Translations under genes and position numbers: made by a program
NCBI RefSeq assembly: GCF_040419245.1
Contig: NZ_JAZHOH010000001.1
Span: 2,914,001 to 2,978,000 of the forward strand
DNA: 64,000 nt
Source: Ewingella sp. CoE-038-23
GTDB taxonomy: Bacteria; Pseudomonadota; Gammaproteobacteria; Enterobacterales; Enterobacteriaceae
Direction: 5' to 3'
The notes under the pieces: model-generated
Seen by the model: only the letters and a program-made list of their open reading frames with translations
Told to the model about the DNA's origin: nothing
Database searches by the model: none
In this document: one piece after another, positions 27,742-37,357 of the stretch
Layout of the letters: every line of letters starts with the position of its first letter
Numbering within the stretch: position 1 is the first letter of the stretch

Positions 27742-27769
27742 AAAAAGGCACCCTTGAGGTGCCTTTTTT
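27742..27769. terminator. Bidirectional terminator between rcsB and rcsC
   Basis: A symmetric stem AAAAAGGCACC/GGTGCCTTTTTT closes a 4-5 base loop. The A-run and T-run allow termination on both strands, which suits the convergent rcsB and rcsC. Confidence 0.85.
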
Positions 27770-27809
27770 AATGCCTATTTTACCACTTTCGTGGTGCCCA
27801 CGCGGGTAG

Positions 27810-30683
27810 CTAGACCTTAGTGTCACGCTGTCGGCGTACCGATTTGCTGTAGTAAGCCAGCGTATCGCGCAGGGTTTCCAGCGTAACAGGCTTCGACAGG
27901 CAGTTATCCATCCCAGCCTCCAGACAGCGCTGGCGCTGCTCGGCCAAGGCGTTGGCCGTCACGCCAATCACCGGCAAGGTGTAACCCAGCTCGCGCAGCT
28001 TCTGCGTCAGGCCATAACCGTCCAGCTTCGGCATGTTAACGTCGCTAAGCACGATATCAATTTGGTGGACGTTCATCGCATCCAGCGCATCCAGACCGTC
28101 ATTGGCGGTGACCACCTGATAACCCATAGAACTGAGCTGATCGGCCAGCAAACGGCGGTTGATTGGATGGTCATCGACCACCAGCAGGTTGATATCGCTG
28201 TTGTCTTGGGTAGTCAGTGCGCCCAGAGCTGGCAGGTTCAATCCGCCCTCTTCCGACTCATCTTCCAACTGATAAATCCGGTTGAGCAACGCCGTCACTT
28301 CCAGCGGCGTCGAGGTGCTGTGCACCCAGTAGCCCGGGCGCGTTTCCAGCGGCAGTCCAATATGGTCGATGCTAAATTCAATCTGCGCGGCCAGCTCGCC
28401 GTTGTACATCAACAGGGTATCGGTGATGAGCACGTCTTCAGCCTGAAGAATGCAGTCAGGCTGCCAGCGCTGGACATTTGCTCCTTGATGGCGCAACAGC
28501 TGGGTCAGGTAGCTTTCGAGATGCGCGTTACGGATTTCCAGCCACAGGTTTTTACCCTGCCACGCATCAAGCGGCTTTTCACATGGGAAAGTGGCGTTAT
28601 ACAGCGGAATTCGCACGGTGAACTGGCTACCCAGCCCTGGCGCAGAGTCTACCGAGATATCGCCATCCATCAGGTTAATCAGCTTCTCACAGATAGCCAG
28701 CCCCAGCCCGGTACCCTGGAAGTGACGCTGCACGCCGCTGCCCACCTGGAAGAACGGGTCAAACAGACGGGTGATTTCGCGCTCAGGAATACCACAGCCG
28801 GTGTCGCGAACCTGGAACTCCATATAGTTACCACAGGTGCGCGCATGCAGCACGATACAGCCCGTATCGGTGAATTTAATCGCATTATTAAGGATGTTCG
28901 ACAGCACCTGCTGCAAGCGCACTGGGTCGCCCAAGAACGACATCGGCACGTTGTGCTCGATAAAGCAGTACAGCCCAAGATGCTTCTTCACCACCAACGG
29001 CAAATAGTTACCGGCAATATGGGTGATCACTTCGCGGCAAGAGAACTCCTGCGGTTCAATTTTCAGCTGTTCGGACTCAATCTTTGAGAAATCGAGGATA
29101 TCGCTAATAATTTTCAGCAGCAGCGCCGATGAGTTATTCATCGCGGTGACCAGACGATCAACGCCCTGCGGCAGGCCCTGAGTTTGCAGCAAATCGAGAT
29201 TACCTATGATGCCGTAGAGCGGCGTACGTAACTCGTGGCTGACGGTCGCCAAGAACATGGATTTAGACTGGCTGGCCTGCTCGGCGGCGTTAGCCATCTC
29301 CTGCAATGACTCTTCCATTCTGACGCGCGCACTGACGTCGATCAGCACGCAAATTGCCACGTCTTCATTGCGATAGCGCGAATGCACAAAGCTCAGCTGA
29401 ATGTTGTTATTGTCTTTGGTGATGACATCGACAAAGTTGACCTGCTGGTCACAGATAATCCGCGTGATGCGCTGGCGGTCTTCCGCCGTCAGCATGTTGA
29501 TGTAGTTATGCGCCAGCTCGTTACTCAGGATATTCACGCCATCGCTGATACGCAGAATGGAAATCCCCACCGGCGCAGACGCCACTATCTTGTGGTTAAA
29601 CTGCTCGTGCTCTTCAAGGCGGAAGGCGTTCTGCTCAGCGGGCAGGAAGATTTTCCGCTCGAAAACCCATGCCAGAATAAACAGCAGCAAGGCAGAGAAA
29701 ATATTCAGCAGAACGGCGTTAAAGATAAGAATTTTAAAGCGTTCAATGACCGTGTTAAACGGCAATGAATAGACCACGCTGAGGCTCGACGGCGATAAGG
29801 ACTTCTTATAAACCAAATCGTTATAGCCATTCATGTAGCCGAAATAGGTCGCCTCTGACGGGAATCCGCCCAGGATCGAAGGATTACGCCCGCTCTCAGA
29901 GAAACTGAGCAAAGGTTCGTTATCGGCATTGAGGATCGTCACCCCCGTGTGCAGCGATGATGGCGTCACCATATCTTCCTGGCGCAGCGTCTGCTGGATG
30001 CCCATCAGCGCTTCCAGCTTGTTTCCGACATAAATTGGCGTCAAAACATAGAGATAGCCTAAATCTTTATTTGGGCCGGGTGAAACCCAGTACAGGCTGT
30101 TCTCTTTATCCTGATTCTTACCATTGCGGTACTTGAGGATTTTCTCATGCAGCGATTTCAGAACGTTGCTGTTGTCGCGTTCAATGGGTTGGCTGTTGAG
30201 GCCGAAATCGACCATACACAGGCTTTCGCCACCGATGAAGAACACCCGGTTGAGATCGTAAGCATCGGAAAAATTGTCTTTCCAATAATGGATCATGTTA
30301 CCGAGTGAATTGAGCGAATTGCGGTAGCTATCGTTAAGCTGGCTGCAATCAGATTCTGAATAGAGTGGATGATAAGTCGGCTGGATATTCTTACTGCTAA
30401 TGACACCGTTGATGATGTCGAGGCCGTTCATCGAATCACTAAGGCGCTTTTCGGCCATGTATTTAACATCCCGCATAATATCTGCGGAATTCTTAATGTA
30501 ACTCTGCGCCTGATCGTAATTGAGATTGTCCTCATCACGGATTTCCGACTCTTTGTTGTGGAAAATATTCAGGACATAGAATGTCGTCAGCAACGCGCCC
30601 AGCGACCACAGCATAAACGCCAATACCCTGAACAGGTAACGGGAGATGCGCAGCGTTGTTCTAAAAGAGGTTAAATATTTCAA
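27810..30683 (-). CDS. rcsC: Hybrid sensor histidine kinase RcsC
   Basis: The 957-residue inner-membrane sensor starts the Rcs relay. Membrane helices at about 18-40 and 316-338 flank a periplasmic domain. The kinase core has phospho-His483 in ATVSHELRTPLYG, an N-box (NILNNAIKFTD) and ATP-lid glycines (DTGCGIPE, GTGLGLAI). An RcsC-specific alpha/beta/loop domain lies between kinase and receiver. The C-terminal receiver has D881 in LSDVNMPKLDG. The length is close to the E. coli enzyme (949). It is convergent with rcsDB and downstream of gyrA on the same strand, separated by the gyrA terminator. Confidence 0.97.
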   Translation of the reverse strand: MKYLTSFRTTLRISRYLFRVLAFMLWSLGALLTTFYVLNIFHNKESEIRDEDNLNYDQAQSYIKNSADIMRDVKYMAEKRLSDSMNGLDIINGVISSKNIQPTYHPLYSESDCSQLNDSYRNSLNSLGNMIHYWKDNFSDAYDLNRVFFIGGESLCMVDFGLNSQPIERDNSNVLKSLHEKILKYRNGKNQDKENSLYWVSPGPNKDLGYLYVLTPIYVGNKLEALMGIQQTLRQEDMVTPSSLHTGVTILNADNEPLLSFSESGRNPSILGGFPSEATYFGYMNGYNDLVYKKSLSPSSLSVVYSLPFNTVIERFKILIFNAVLLNIFSALLLFILAWVFERKIFLPAEQNAFRLEEHEQFNHKIVASAPVGISILRISDGVNILSNELAHNYINMLTAEDRQRITRIICDQQVNFVDVITKDNNNIQLSFVHSRYRNEDVAICVLIDVSARVRMEESLQEMANAAEQASQSKSMFLATVSHELRTPLYGIIGNLDLLQTQGLPQGVDRLVTAMNNSSALLLKIISDILDFSKIESEQLKIEPQEFSCREVITHIAGNYLPLVVKKHLGLYCFIEHNVPMSFLGDPVRLQQVLSNILNNAIKFTDTGCIVLHARTCGNYMEFQVRDTGCGIPEREITRLFDPFFQVGSGVQRHFQGTGLGLAICEKLINLMDGDISVDSAPGLGSQFTVRIPLYNATFPCEKPLDAWQGKNLWLEIRNAHLESYLTQLLRHQGANVQRWQPDCILQAEDVLITDTLLMYNGELAAQIEFSIDHIGLPLETRPGYWVHSTSTPLEVTALLNRIYQLEDESEEGGLNLPALGALTTQDNSDINLLVVDDHPINRRLLADQLSSMGYQVVTANDGLDALDAMNVHQIDIVLSDVNMPKLDGYGLTQKLRELGYTLPVIGVTANALAEQRQRCLEAGMDNCLSKPVTLETLRDTLAYYSKSVRRQRDTKV

Positions 30684-30758
30684 AGGACTACCATCGACAT
30701 TGCGGAGTCACCACAGGGCGGAAAACGACAGTTAGAATACACTATTGTCGCAGAGACT

Positions 30759-30791
30759 AAAAAGGGCACAACCTAAATAGGATGTGCCCTT
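30759..30791 (-). terminator. gyrA terminator
   Basis: On the minus strand AAGGGCACA pairs with TGTGCCCTT and is followed by UUUUA. It lies about 25 bases past the gyrA stop. Confidence 0.75.
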
Positions 30792-30816
30792 ATGTGCGTT
30801 TCAAAGCGACTGAAAC

Positions 30817-33492
30817 TTACTCTTTTTCAGCGTCTTCGTCGTCAGCGTCAACATCATCTTCGACAGCTTCGTCGTCCGATTCTGTTTCATCTGGCAACTC
30901 AGCTTCCTGAGCAGCTTCCAGCTCACCTTCAACCGTTGCTACGCCATCCAACTCTTCGTCTTCAACTGGCTCGGCAACGCGTTGCAGACCAACCACGTTC
31001 TCATCTTCTGCGGTACGGATAAGCGTCACACCCTGGGTGTTACGGCCTACGGTACTCACTTCAGAAACGCGAGTACGCACCAGCGTGCCTGCATCGGTGA
31101 TCATCATGATCTGGTCCGCTTCATCAACCTGAATCGCGCCAACAACTGGACCATTACGCTCGCTCACTTTGATGGAGATAACGCCCTGTGTTGCACGAGA
31201 CTTAGTTGGGTACTGAGCAGACTCGGTACGCTTACCGAAACCATTCTGCGTTACGGTCAGGATACAACCGTCGCCGCGTGGAATGATCAGGGAAACAACG
31301 CTATCACCTTCGCCCAGACGAATACCGCGAACACCGGTCGCGGTACGGCCCATCTTACGCACGGCTTCTTCAGAGAAGCGCACCACTTTACCGGCCGCAG
31401 AGAACAGCATGACTTCATCTTTACCGTCAGTCAGGTCAACACCAATCAGCTCATCACCCTCGTTAAGGTTGATGGCGATGATGCCAGCGCTGCGTGGGCG
31501 GCTGAAATCAGTCAAAGCAGTTTTCTTCACGGTACCGCTGGCAGTTGCCATGAATACGTGACGCCCTTCTTCGTACTCGCGCACTGGAAGGATGGCGGTA
31601 ATGCGCTCGTTCGGCTCAAGCGGCAACAAGTTGACGATTGGACGACCACGCGCACCACGGCTGGCTTCTGGCAATTGGTACACTTTCATCCAGTACAGAC
31701 GACCACGGCTGGAGAACATCAGGATCGTGTCGTGTGTATTGGCGACCAGCAGGCGGTCGATGAAATCTTCTTCTTTAATACGTGCAGCAGACTTACCTTT
31801 ACCACCGCGGCGTTGCGCTTCGTAGTCGGTCAGAGGCTGGTACTTCACATAGCCCTGATGCGACAGCGTCACTACAACGTCTTCCTGATTGATCAGGTCT
31901 TCGATGTTGATGTCGGAGGTATTAGCCGTGATTTCAGTACGACGCGGATCGTTGTACTGGTCACGAATCGCTTCCAGCTCTTCACGGATAACTTCCATCA
32001 GGCGATCTGGATTTTCCAGAATCAGGATCAGTTCCGCGATTTGCGTCAGCAAGTCTTTGTATTCATCCAGCAGTTTTTCGTGCTCAAGGCCGGTCAGTTT
32101 CTGCAAACGCAGATCCAGAATGGCTTGGGCTTGCTGCTCGGTCAGGAAGTATTTCCCGTCGTGAATACCAAATTCTGGCTCCAGCCACTCAGGGCGCGCT
32201 GCGTCGTCACCGGCACTTGCCAGCATCGCTGCGACGTTACCCAGATCCCATGAACGGGCAATCAATCCGGCTTTGGCTTCCGCAGGAGACTGGGCTGCGC
32301 GGATCAGTTCAATGATAGGATCGATGTTAGCCAGAGCGATGGCCAGTGCTTCGAGGATATGAGCACGGTCACGCGCTTTGCGCAGTTCGAAAATGGTACG
32401 GCGCGTCACCACTTCGCGGCGGTGGCGCACAAACGCGGACAGGATCTCTTTCAGGCCCAGAATCTTTGGCTGGCCCTGATGCAGAGCAACCATGTTGATA
32501 CCGAAAGAAGTCTGCAGCTGCGTCAGAGAGTAGAGGTTGTTCAGAACCACTTCACCGACCGCATCGCGTTTGATTTCAATCACAATGCGCATGCCGTCTT
32601 TGTCAGACTCGTCGCGCAGTGCACTGATACCTTCAAGACGTTTTTCCTTCACCAGCTCGGCGATCTTTTCGATCAGACGGGCTTTGTTCACCTGATAAGG
32701 GATCTCGTGAACGATGATGGTTTCGCGACCGGTTTTGGCGTCAGCTTCCACTTCCGCGCGGGCACGAATTAGGATCTTGCCACGGCCGGTGCGATAGGCT
32801 TCTTCAATACCACGGCGACCATTGATGATGGCGGCGGTAGGGAAGTCAGGCCCTGGGATGTGTTCCATCAGCCCTTCAATGCTGATGTTTTCATCGTCGA
32901 TATACGCCAGACAGCCGTTGATAACCTCGGTGAGGTTATGTGGCGGGATATTGGTCGCCATACCTACTGCGATACCTGACGCACCGTTAACCAACAGGTT
33001 AGGGATACGCGTCGGCATGACCGCAGGGATCTGCTCGGTACCATCGTAGTTCGGCACGAAGTCGACGGTTTCTTTTTCAAGGTCTGCCAACAGTTCGTGG
33101 GCAATTTTTGACATGCGAATTTCGGTATAACGCATGGCTGCAGCGGAGTCGCCGTCTACCGAACCAAAGTTACCCTGCCCGTCCACCAGCATATAGCGAA
33201 GTGAAAAAGGCTGAGCCATACGAACGATGGTGTCATAGACCGCGGTATCACCATGTGGGTGATATTTACCGATAACGTCACCGACCACACGGGCCGATTT
33301 CTTATAGGCTTTATTCCAGTCGTTACCCAGAACGTTCATTGCGAAAAGTACGCGGCGGTGCACCGGTTTCAAACCATCGCGCACATCTGGCAACGCACGC
33401 CCGACGATAACGGACATGGCGTAATCCAGGTAAGAGTTTTTCAACTCTTCTTCGATGTTTATCGGTGTGATTTCTCTGGCAAGGTCGCTCAT
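30817..33492 (-). CDS. gyrA: DNA gyrase subunit A
   Basis: The 891-residue breakage-reunion subunit of gyrase introduces negative supercoils together with GyrB. The catalytic Tyr122 lies in [11 protein letters not shown]. The quinolone-resistance region reads [10 protein letters not shown], with Thr at position 83 and Asp at 87; E. coli has Ser83. The C-terminal beta-pinwheel contains the GyrA box (QRRGGKGK) and ends in a very acidic tail rich in Asp and Glu. Length and sequence match enteric GyrA (about 875-890). It is a single gene with its own promoter and terminator. Confidence 0.98.
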   Translation of the reverse strand: MSDLAREITPINIEEELKNSYLDYAMSVIVGRALPDVRDGLKPVHRRVLFAMNVLGNDWNKAYKKSARVVGDVIGKYHPHGDTAVYDTIVRMAQPFSLRYMLVDGQGNFGSVDGDSAAAMRYTEIRMSKIAHELLADLEKETVDFVPNYDGTEQIPAVMPTRIPNLLVNGASGIAVGMATNIPPHNLTEVINGCLAYIDDENISIEGLMEHIPGPDFPTAAIINGRRGIEEAYRTGRGKILIRARAEVEADAKTGRETIIVHEIPYQVNKARLIEKIAELVKEKRLEGISALRDESDKDGMRIVIEIKRDAVGEVVLNNLYSLTQLQTSFGINMVALHQGQPKILGLKEILSAFVRHRREVVTRRTIFELRKARDRAHILEALAIALANIDPIIELIRAAQSPAEAKAGLIARSWDLGNVAAMLASAGDDAARPEWLEPEFGIHDGKYFLTEQQAQAILDLRLQKLTGLEHEKLLDEYKDLLTQIAELILILENPDRLMEVIREELEAIRDQYNDPRRTEITANTSDINIEDLINQEDVVVTLSHQGYVKYQPLTDYEAQRRGGKGKSAARIKEEDFIDRLLVANTHDTILMFSSRGRLYWMKVYQLPEASRGARGRPIVNLLPLEPNERITAILPVREYEEGRHVFMATASGTVKKTALTDFSRPRSAGIIAINLNEGDELIGVDLTDGKDEVMLFSAAGKVVRFSEEAVRKMGRTATGVRGIRLGEGDSVVSLIIPRGDGCILTVTQNGFGKRTESAQYPTKSRATQGVISIKVSERNGPVVGAIQVDEADQIMMITDAGTLVRTRVSEVSTVGRNTQGVTLIRTAEDENVVGLQRVAEPVEDEELDGVATVEGELEAAQEAELPDETESDDEAVEDDVDADDEDAEKE

Positions 33493-33552
33493 GGAGCTGC
33501 TATCCCTCTACTGATTATTCATTGCCGGTGCCTGTATAGGCAAAGGTGTAAA

Positions 33553-33558
33553 ACTATA
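33553..33558 (-). promoter_or_regulatory. Possible gyrA -10 element
   Basis: On the minus strand TATAGT lies about 60 bases before the gyrA start. A poor -35 (TTCCAC) sits 17 bases upstream. Weak -35 elements are known for gyr promoters, but this call rests on the -10 alone. Confidence 0.35.
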
Positions 33559-33709
33559 CCACAAAGCTGAGATCTGTGGAAAAGAACCTCCCTATTTCGC
33601 GCTATTTTAAATCCAAATTGTCGGCCTGATTCAAACCTTTGGCGCTGTTCCCTCTTCTTTGCACGGCAAACGCCAGCATTTCGCGCAAAGATTCGCCACA
33701 CAGACAAAA

Positions 33710-33738
33710 CTGAACCTCGGGGGAGGAATATGTATAAT
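33710..33738 (+). promoter_or_regulatory. Candidate ubiG promoter
   Basis: A perfect TATAAT at 33733-33738 is preceded, 17 bases upstream, by CTGAAC at 33710-33715 as a weak -35. The ubiG ATG follows about 36 bases after the -10. Confidence 0.55.
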
Positions 33739-33773
33739 CCGCCCTATCAAGCTATAGGGAGTTCATCACGCTC

Positions 33774-34511
33774 ATGAATACAGCATCGACTAATAACACG
33801 CAGAATATCGACCACGACGAAATCGCCAAGTTTGAAGCCGTGGCTTCGCGCTGGTGGGATTTGGAAGGCGAATTCAAGCCGCTGCATCGCATTAACCCAC
33901 TGCGCCTTAACTATATCCTCGAACGCGCCGACGGCCTGTTTGAGAAAAACGTCCTCGACGTCGGCTGCGGCGGCGGCATCCTGAGTGAAAGCATGGCCGT
34001 CGCGGGTGCGCATGTAACGGGTCTGGATATGGGCGGTGAGCCTCTGCAGGTTGCTCGTTTGCACGCGTTAGAGAGCGGCGTCAATGTCAGTTATGTTCAG
34101 GAAACGGTAGAAGCCCACGCCGAAGCCAACCCACAAAAGTATGATGTGGTGACCTGCATGGAGATGCTCGAGCACGTCCCTGACCCGGCCTCGGTAGTGG
34201 CTGCCTGTGCCCGCCTGGTTAAACCAGGTGGCCACGTGTTTTTCTCCACCATTAACCGCAACAACAAAGCCTGGTTAATGGCTATTTTCGGCGCTGAATA
34301 TGTTCTGAAAATGGTTCCAAAAGGCACGCACGACATTAAGAAATTCATCAAACCGTCCGAGCTGCTGGCGATGGTTGATCGCACTGATTTGGTCGAGCGC
34401 GGCATCATGGGCCTGCACTACAACCCGCTAACCGACCATTTCAAACTCGGCAAAAACGTTGATGTGAACTACATGATCCACACCCAAGCCCTGGCCGATG
34501 AGAAAAAATAA
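33774..34511 (+). CDS. ubiG: Bifunctional ubiquinone O-methyltransferase UbiG
   Basis: A 245-residue SAM-dependent enzyme that carries out both O-methylations in ubiquinone synthesis. The class I methyltransferase fold shows motif [14 protein letters not shown] and the following acidic strand TGLDMG, then [11 protein letters not shown] and [15 protein letters not shown]. Sequence and length match E. coli UbiG (240) throughout. It is divergent from gyrA, as in E. coli, and a TATAAT promoter sits just upstream. The C-terminus [10 protein letters not shown] is family-typical. Confidence 0.97.
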   Translation: MNTASTNNTQNIDHDEIAKFEAVASRWWDLEGEFKPLHRINPLRLNYILERADGLFEKNVLDVGCGGGILSESMAVAGAHVTGLDMGGEPLQVARLHALESGVNVSYVQETVEAHAEANPQKYDVVTCMEMLEHVPDPASVVAACARLVKPGGHVFFSTINRNNKAWLMAIFGAEYVLKMVPKGTHDIKKFIKPSELLAMVDRTDLVERGIMGLHYNPLTDHFKLGKNVDVNYMIHTQALADEKK

Positions 34512-34809
34512 AGCACAGGTTTAGCCCTGTTGCTGGTATTAACGCGCAGAAAATGGTTTTTAAACCAGATTCTGCGCTTGTAACAAACAGTAAAATCTTA
34601 GTTTTTAGCAGTTTGGCGAGAAGTCTGTTAGCTACATCTTTTTTTAGAATAGTTAGCAACACTAATATAGCGTTTTTTCTAATGTTTAAGAAATCGGCAG
34701 TCGATCAAGTTTTCAAAAAATATAAGAAAATCGTATTGTAGATATTGACAGTTTAACCGCCCCAGCAACCACGTACACTCCAGCCCCACCCTGATAAATT
34801 CTCCCCAAC

Positions 34810-34818
34810 TTATCCACA
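34810..34818 (+). promoter_or_regulatory. DnaA box upstream of nrdA
   Basis: This is a perfect TTATCCACA. In E. coli nrdAB is known to be controlled by DnaA through such boxes upstream of the promoter; the same role is inferred here. Confidence 0.6.
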
Positions 34819-34857
34819 AAAATGGCCATTTTGTTCACTTGCAAAAGGCACATCCAA

Positions 34858-34903
34858 CCACTATCTTGTCATCAGAAATTAACAAACCCACAATATATAG
34901 TGT
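34858..34903 (+). promoter_or_regulatory. Pair of NrdR-like boxes upstream of nrdA
   Basis: CCACTATCTTGTCAT (34858-34872) and CCACAATATATAGTGT (34888-34903) resemble the ~16-bp AT-centred palindrome bound by the repressor NrdR. Their starts are 30 bases apart, about three helical turns, as is usual for paired NrdR boxes. The second is the better match. The assignment is from memory of the consensus. Confidence 0.55.
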
Positions 34904-35001
34904 TTATATCCTGAGCAGCACACAACGCGCAGATTAGACAGATTTCGCTGGGAATCTGCGTTTCGTCAGGCCCTTTATAAACCTCTAAGGTACAGCCCCT
35001 A

Positions 35002-37284
35002 ATGAATCAGAGTCTTCTTGTTACTAAACGCGATGGCCGTAAAGAACGCATCAACCTTGATAAAATTCACCGAGTCATCGACTGGGCTGCCGAAGGGCTT
35101 CAAAACGTCTCTGTTTCGCAAGTAGAACTCCGTTCCCACATCCAGTTTTACGATGGGATTAAAACCGGCGACATCCACGAAACCATCATTAAAGCGGCTG
35201 CGGACCTGATCTCTAAAGATGCCCCGGATTATCAATATCTGGCTGCGCGTCTGGCGGTGTTCCATCTGCGTAAAAAAGCTTACGGCCAATTTGAGCCGCC
35301 AAAACTTATCGATCAGGTTAATCGTATGGTCGATATGGGTAAATATGACAAACATCTGCTGGAAGACTACACGGCTGAAGAGTTCGAGCAGATGGACAGT
35401 TTTATTGACCACTGGCGTGATATGAATTTCTCCTATGCCGCGGTGAAGCAGCTGGAAGGTAAATACCTGGCGCAAAACCGCGTGACGGGCGAAATTTATG
35501 AAAGTGCCCAGTTCCTCTATATTCTGGTCGCCGCCTGCCTGTTCTCTGGCTACCCGCGCGATACCCGTCTGGATTACGTTAAACGTTTCTATGACGCCAT
35601 TTCGACCTTCAAAATCTCGCTGCCAACGCCAATCATGTCCGGCGTGCGTACCCCTACGCGCCAGTTCAGCTCTTGCGTGCTGATCGAATGTGGCGACAGC
35701 CTCGACTCCATCAACGCCACCTCAAGCGCTATCGTGAAATACGTTTCTCAGCGCGCAGGTATCGGGATTAACGCTGGCCGCATTCGCGCGCTAGGTAGCC
35801 CAATTCGCGGCGGTGAAGCTTTCCACACCGGCTGTATTCCTTTCTATAAGCACTTCCAGACCGCGGTGAAGTCCTGCTCTCAGGGCGGCGTGCGTGGTGG
35901 TGCTGCCACTCTGTTCTACCCAATGTGGCACTTGGAAGTTGAAAGCCTGTTGGTGCTGAAAAACAACCGTGGCGTCGAAGGCAACCGCGTTCGCCACATG
36001 GACTACGGCGTACAGATCAACAAGCTGATGTATCAGCGTCTGGTGAAAGGCGGCGACATCACCCTGTTCAGCCCGTCTGACGTCCCTGGCCTGTACGATG
36101 CGTTCTTCGCGGACCAAGACGAATTCGAGCGTCTGTACGAAAAATACGAGCAAGACGACAGCATCCGTAAGCAGAAAGTGAAAGCGGTTGAGCTGTTCTC
36201 CCTGATGATGCAAGAGCGCGCCTCCACTGGCCGTATCTACATTCAGCACGTTGACCACTGCAACACCCACAGCCCGTTTGACCCGGCTATCGCGCCAGTT
36301 CGCCAGTCCAACCTGTGTCTGGAAATCGCCCTGCCAACCAAGCCGCTGGACGATGTTAACGATGAAAACGGTGAAATCGCGCTCTGTACGCTGTCTGCCT
36401 TCAACCTCGGCGCAATTAACAGCCTCGACGATTTGGAAGAGCTGGCAACGCTGGCGGTTCGTGCCCTCGACGCCCTGCTCGACTATCAGGATTACCCAAT
36501 CAAAGCCGCAAACCGTGGCGCGATGGGCCGCCGTACTCTGGGTATTGGCGTCATTAACTTCGCTTACTATCTGGCGAAGAACGGCGTGCGCTACTCCGAC
36601 GGCAGCGCCAACAACCTGACGCACAAAACCTTCGAAGCCATTCAGTACTACCTGCTGAAAGCCTCTAACAATTTGGCGAAAGAGCAAGGTGCTTGCCCGT
36701 GGTTCAACGAAACCACTTATGCACAGGGCATCATGCCTATCGATACCTATAAAAAGGATCTCGATGCCATTTGTAATGAGCCACTGCACTTAGACTGGGA
36801 CGCGCTGCGTAAAGACATTCAAGAGCACGGCCTGCGTAACTCCACGCTGTCTGCCCTGATGCCGTCTGAGACTTCTTCGCAAATCTCTAACGCCACCAAC
36901 GGCATTGAGCCACCACGCGGCCACATCAGCATCAAAGCGTCGAAAGACGGGATTCTGCGTCAGGTTGTTCCTGAGTACGAAACCCTGAAAGACCAGTATG
37001 AGCTGCTGTGGGATATGCCGAACAACGACGGCTACCTGCAATTGGTGGGTCTGATGCAGAAATTTATCGACCAGGCGATTTCGTCTAACACCAACTACGA
37101 CCCGGCGCGCTTCCCGAACAGCAAGGTGCCAATGAAACAGTTGCTGAAAGACCTGCTGACCGCCTATAAGTTCGGCGTGAAAACCCTGTACTACCAAAAC
37201 ACTCGTGACGGTGCTGACGACGTGCAGGAAGACATGAAAGCCGAAGCTGCGGACGATTGTGAAAGCGGCGCCTGCAAAATCTAA
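35002..37284 (+). CDS. nrdA: Class Ia ribonucleotide reductase, large subunit
   Basis: The 760-residue catalytic subunit reduces ribonucleoside diphosphates to deoxy forms under aerobic conditions. An ATP-cone allosteric domain fills residues 1 to about 95. The catalytic barrel has the active-site cysteine pair partner in RQFSSCVLIECG and the N-x-C-x-E triad in SNLCLEIALP. The C-terminus CESGACKI supplies the redox-shuttle cysteines. It is nearly identical in layout to E. coli NrdA (761). It forms an operon with nrdB and yfaE, though a terminator-like hairpin separates nrdA from nrdB. Confidence 0.98.
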   Translation: MNQSLLVTKRDGRKERINLDKIHRVIDWAAEGLQNVSVSQVELRSHIQFYDGIKTGDIHETIIKAAADLISKDAPDYQYLAARLAVFHLRKKAYGQFEPPKLIDQVNRMVDMGKYDKHLLEDYTAEEFEQMDSFIDHWRDMNFSYAAVKQLEGKYLAQNRVTGEIYESAQFLYILVAACLFSGYPRDTRLDYVKRFYDAISTFKISLPTPIMSGVRTPTRQFSSCVLIECGDSLDSINATSSAIVKYVSQRAGIGINAGRIRALGSPIRGGEAFHTGCIPFYKHFQTAVKSCSQGGVRGGAATLFYPMWHLEVESLLVLKNNRGVEGNRVRHMDYGVQINKLMYQRLVKGGDITLFSPSDVPGLYDAFFADQDEFERLYEKYEQDDSIRKQKVKAVELFSLMMQERASTGRIYIQHVDHCNTHSPFDPAIAPVRQSNLCLEIALPTKPLDDVNDENGEIALCTLSAFNLGAINSLDDLEELATLAVRALDALLDYQDYPIKAANRGAMGRRTLGIGVINFAYYLAKNGVRYSDGSANNLTHKTFEAIQYYLLKASNNLAKEQGACPWFNETTYAQGIMPIDTYKKDLDAICNEPLHLDWDALRKDIQEHGLRNSTLSALMPSETSSQISNATNGIEPPRGHISIKASKDGILRQVVPEYETLKDQYELLWDMPNNDGYLQLVGLMQKFIDQAISSNTNYDPARFPNSKVPMKQLLKDLLTAYKFGVKTLYYQNTRDGADDVQEDMKAEAADDCESGACKI

Positions 37285-37313
37285 TTGTCTGTTTTTAATT
37301 AAATAATTTATAT

Positions 37314-37336
37314 AAAACCCCCGTCAGGGGGTTTTT
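37314..37336 (+). terminator. Terminator-like hairpin between nrdA and nrdB
   Basis: AAAACCCCC-GTCA-GGGGGTTTTT is a tight stem with a four-base loop and a U-run, in the 73-base gap inside the operon. It has the form of an intrinsic terminator or attenuator, and could also protect the nrdA mRNA end. Confidence 0.7.
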
Positions 37337-37357
37337 ACTGAGAATTCAGAGGACGTT

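Larger units (their letters stand above)
34512..35001 (+). promoter_or_regulatory. ubiG 3' end and nrdA control region
   Basis: About 490 bases without a gene. Right after ubiG, 34544-34577 forms a long hairpin: GCGCAGAA/TTCTGCGC outer stem and TGGTTT/AAACCA inner stem, without a U-run. The next ~200 bases are AT-rich. A perfect DnaA box and two NrdR-like boxes lie in the last 200 bases before nrdA. A short frame at 34553-34741 shows no sign of being a gene. Confidence 0.6.

Noticed and set aside
30982..32253. Plus-strand frame of 423 codons
   Set aside because: It is antisense to gyrA, with no recognisable protein features.
34553..34741. 62-codon frame after ubiG
   Set aside because: It begins inside the ubiG 3' hairpin and has no ribosome-binding site; the hydrophobic content reflects AT-rich DNA.
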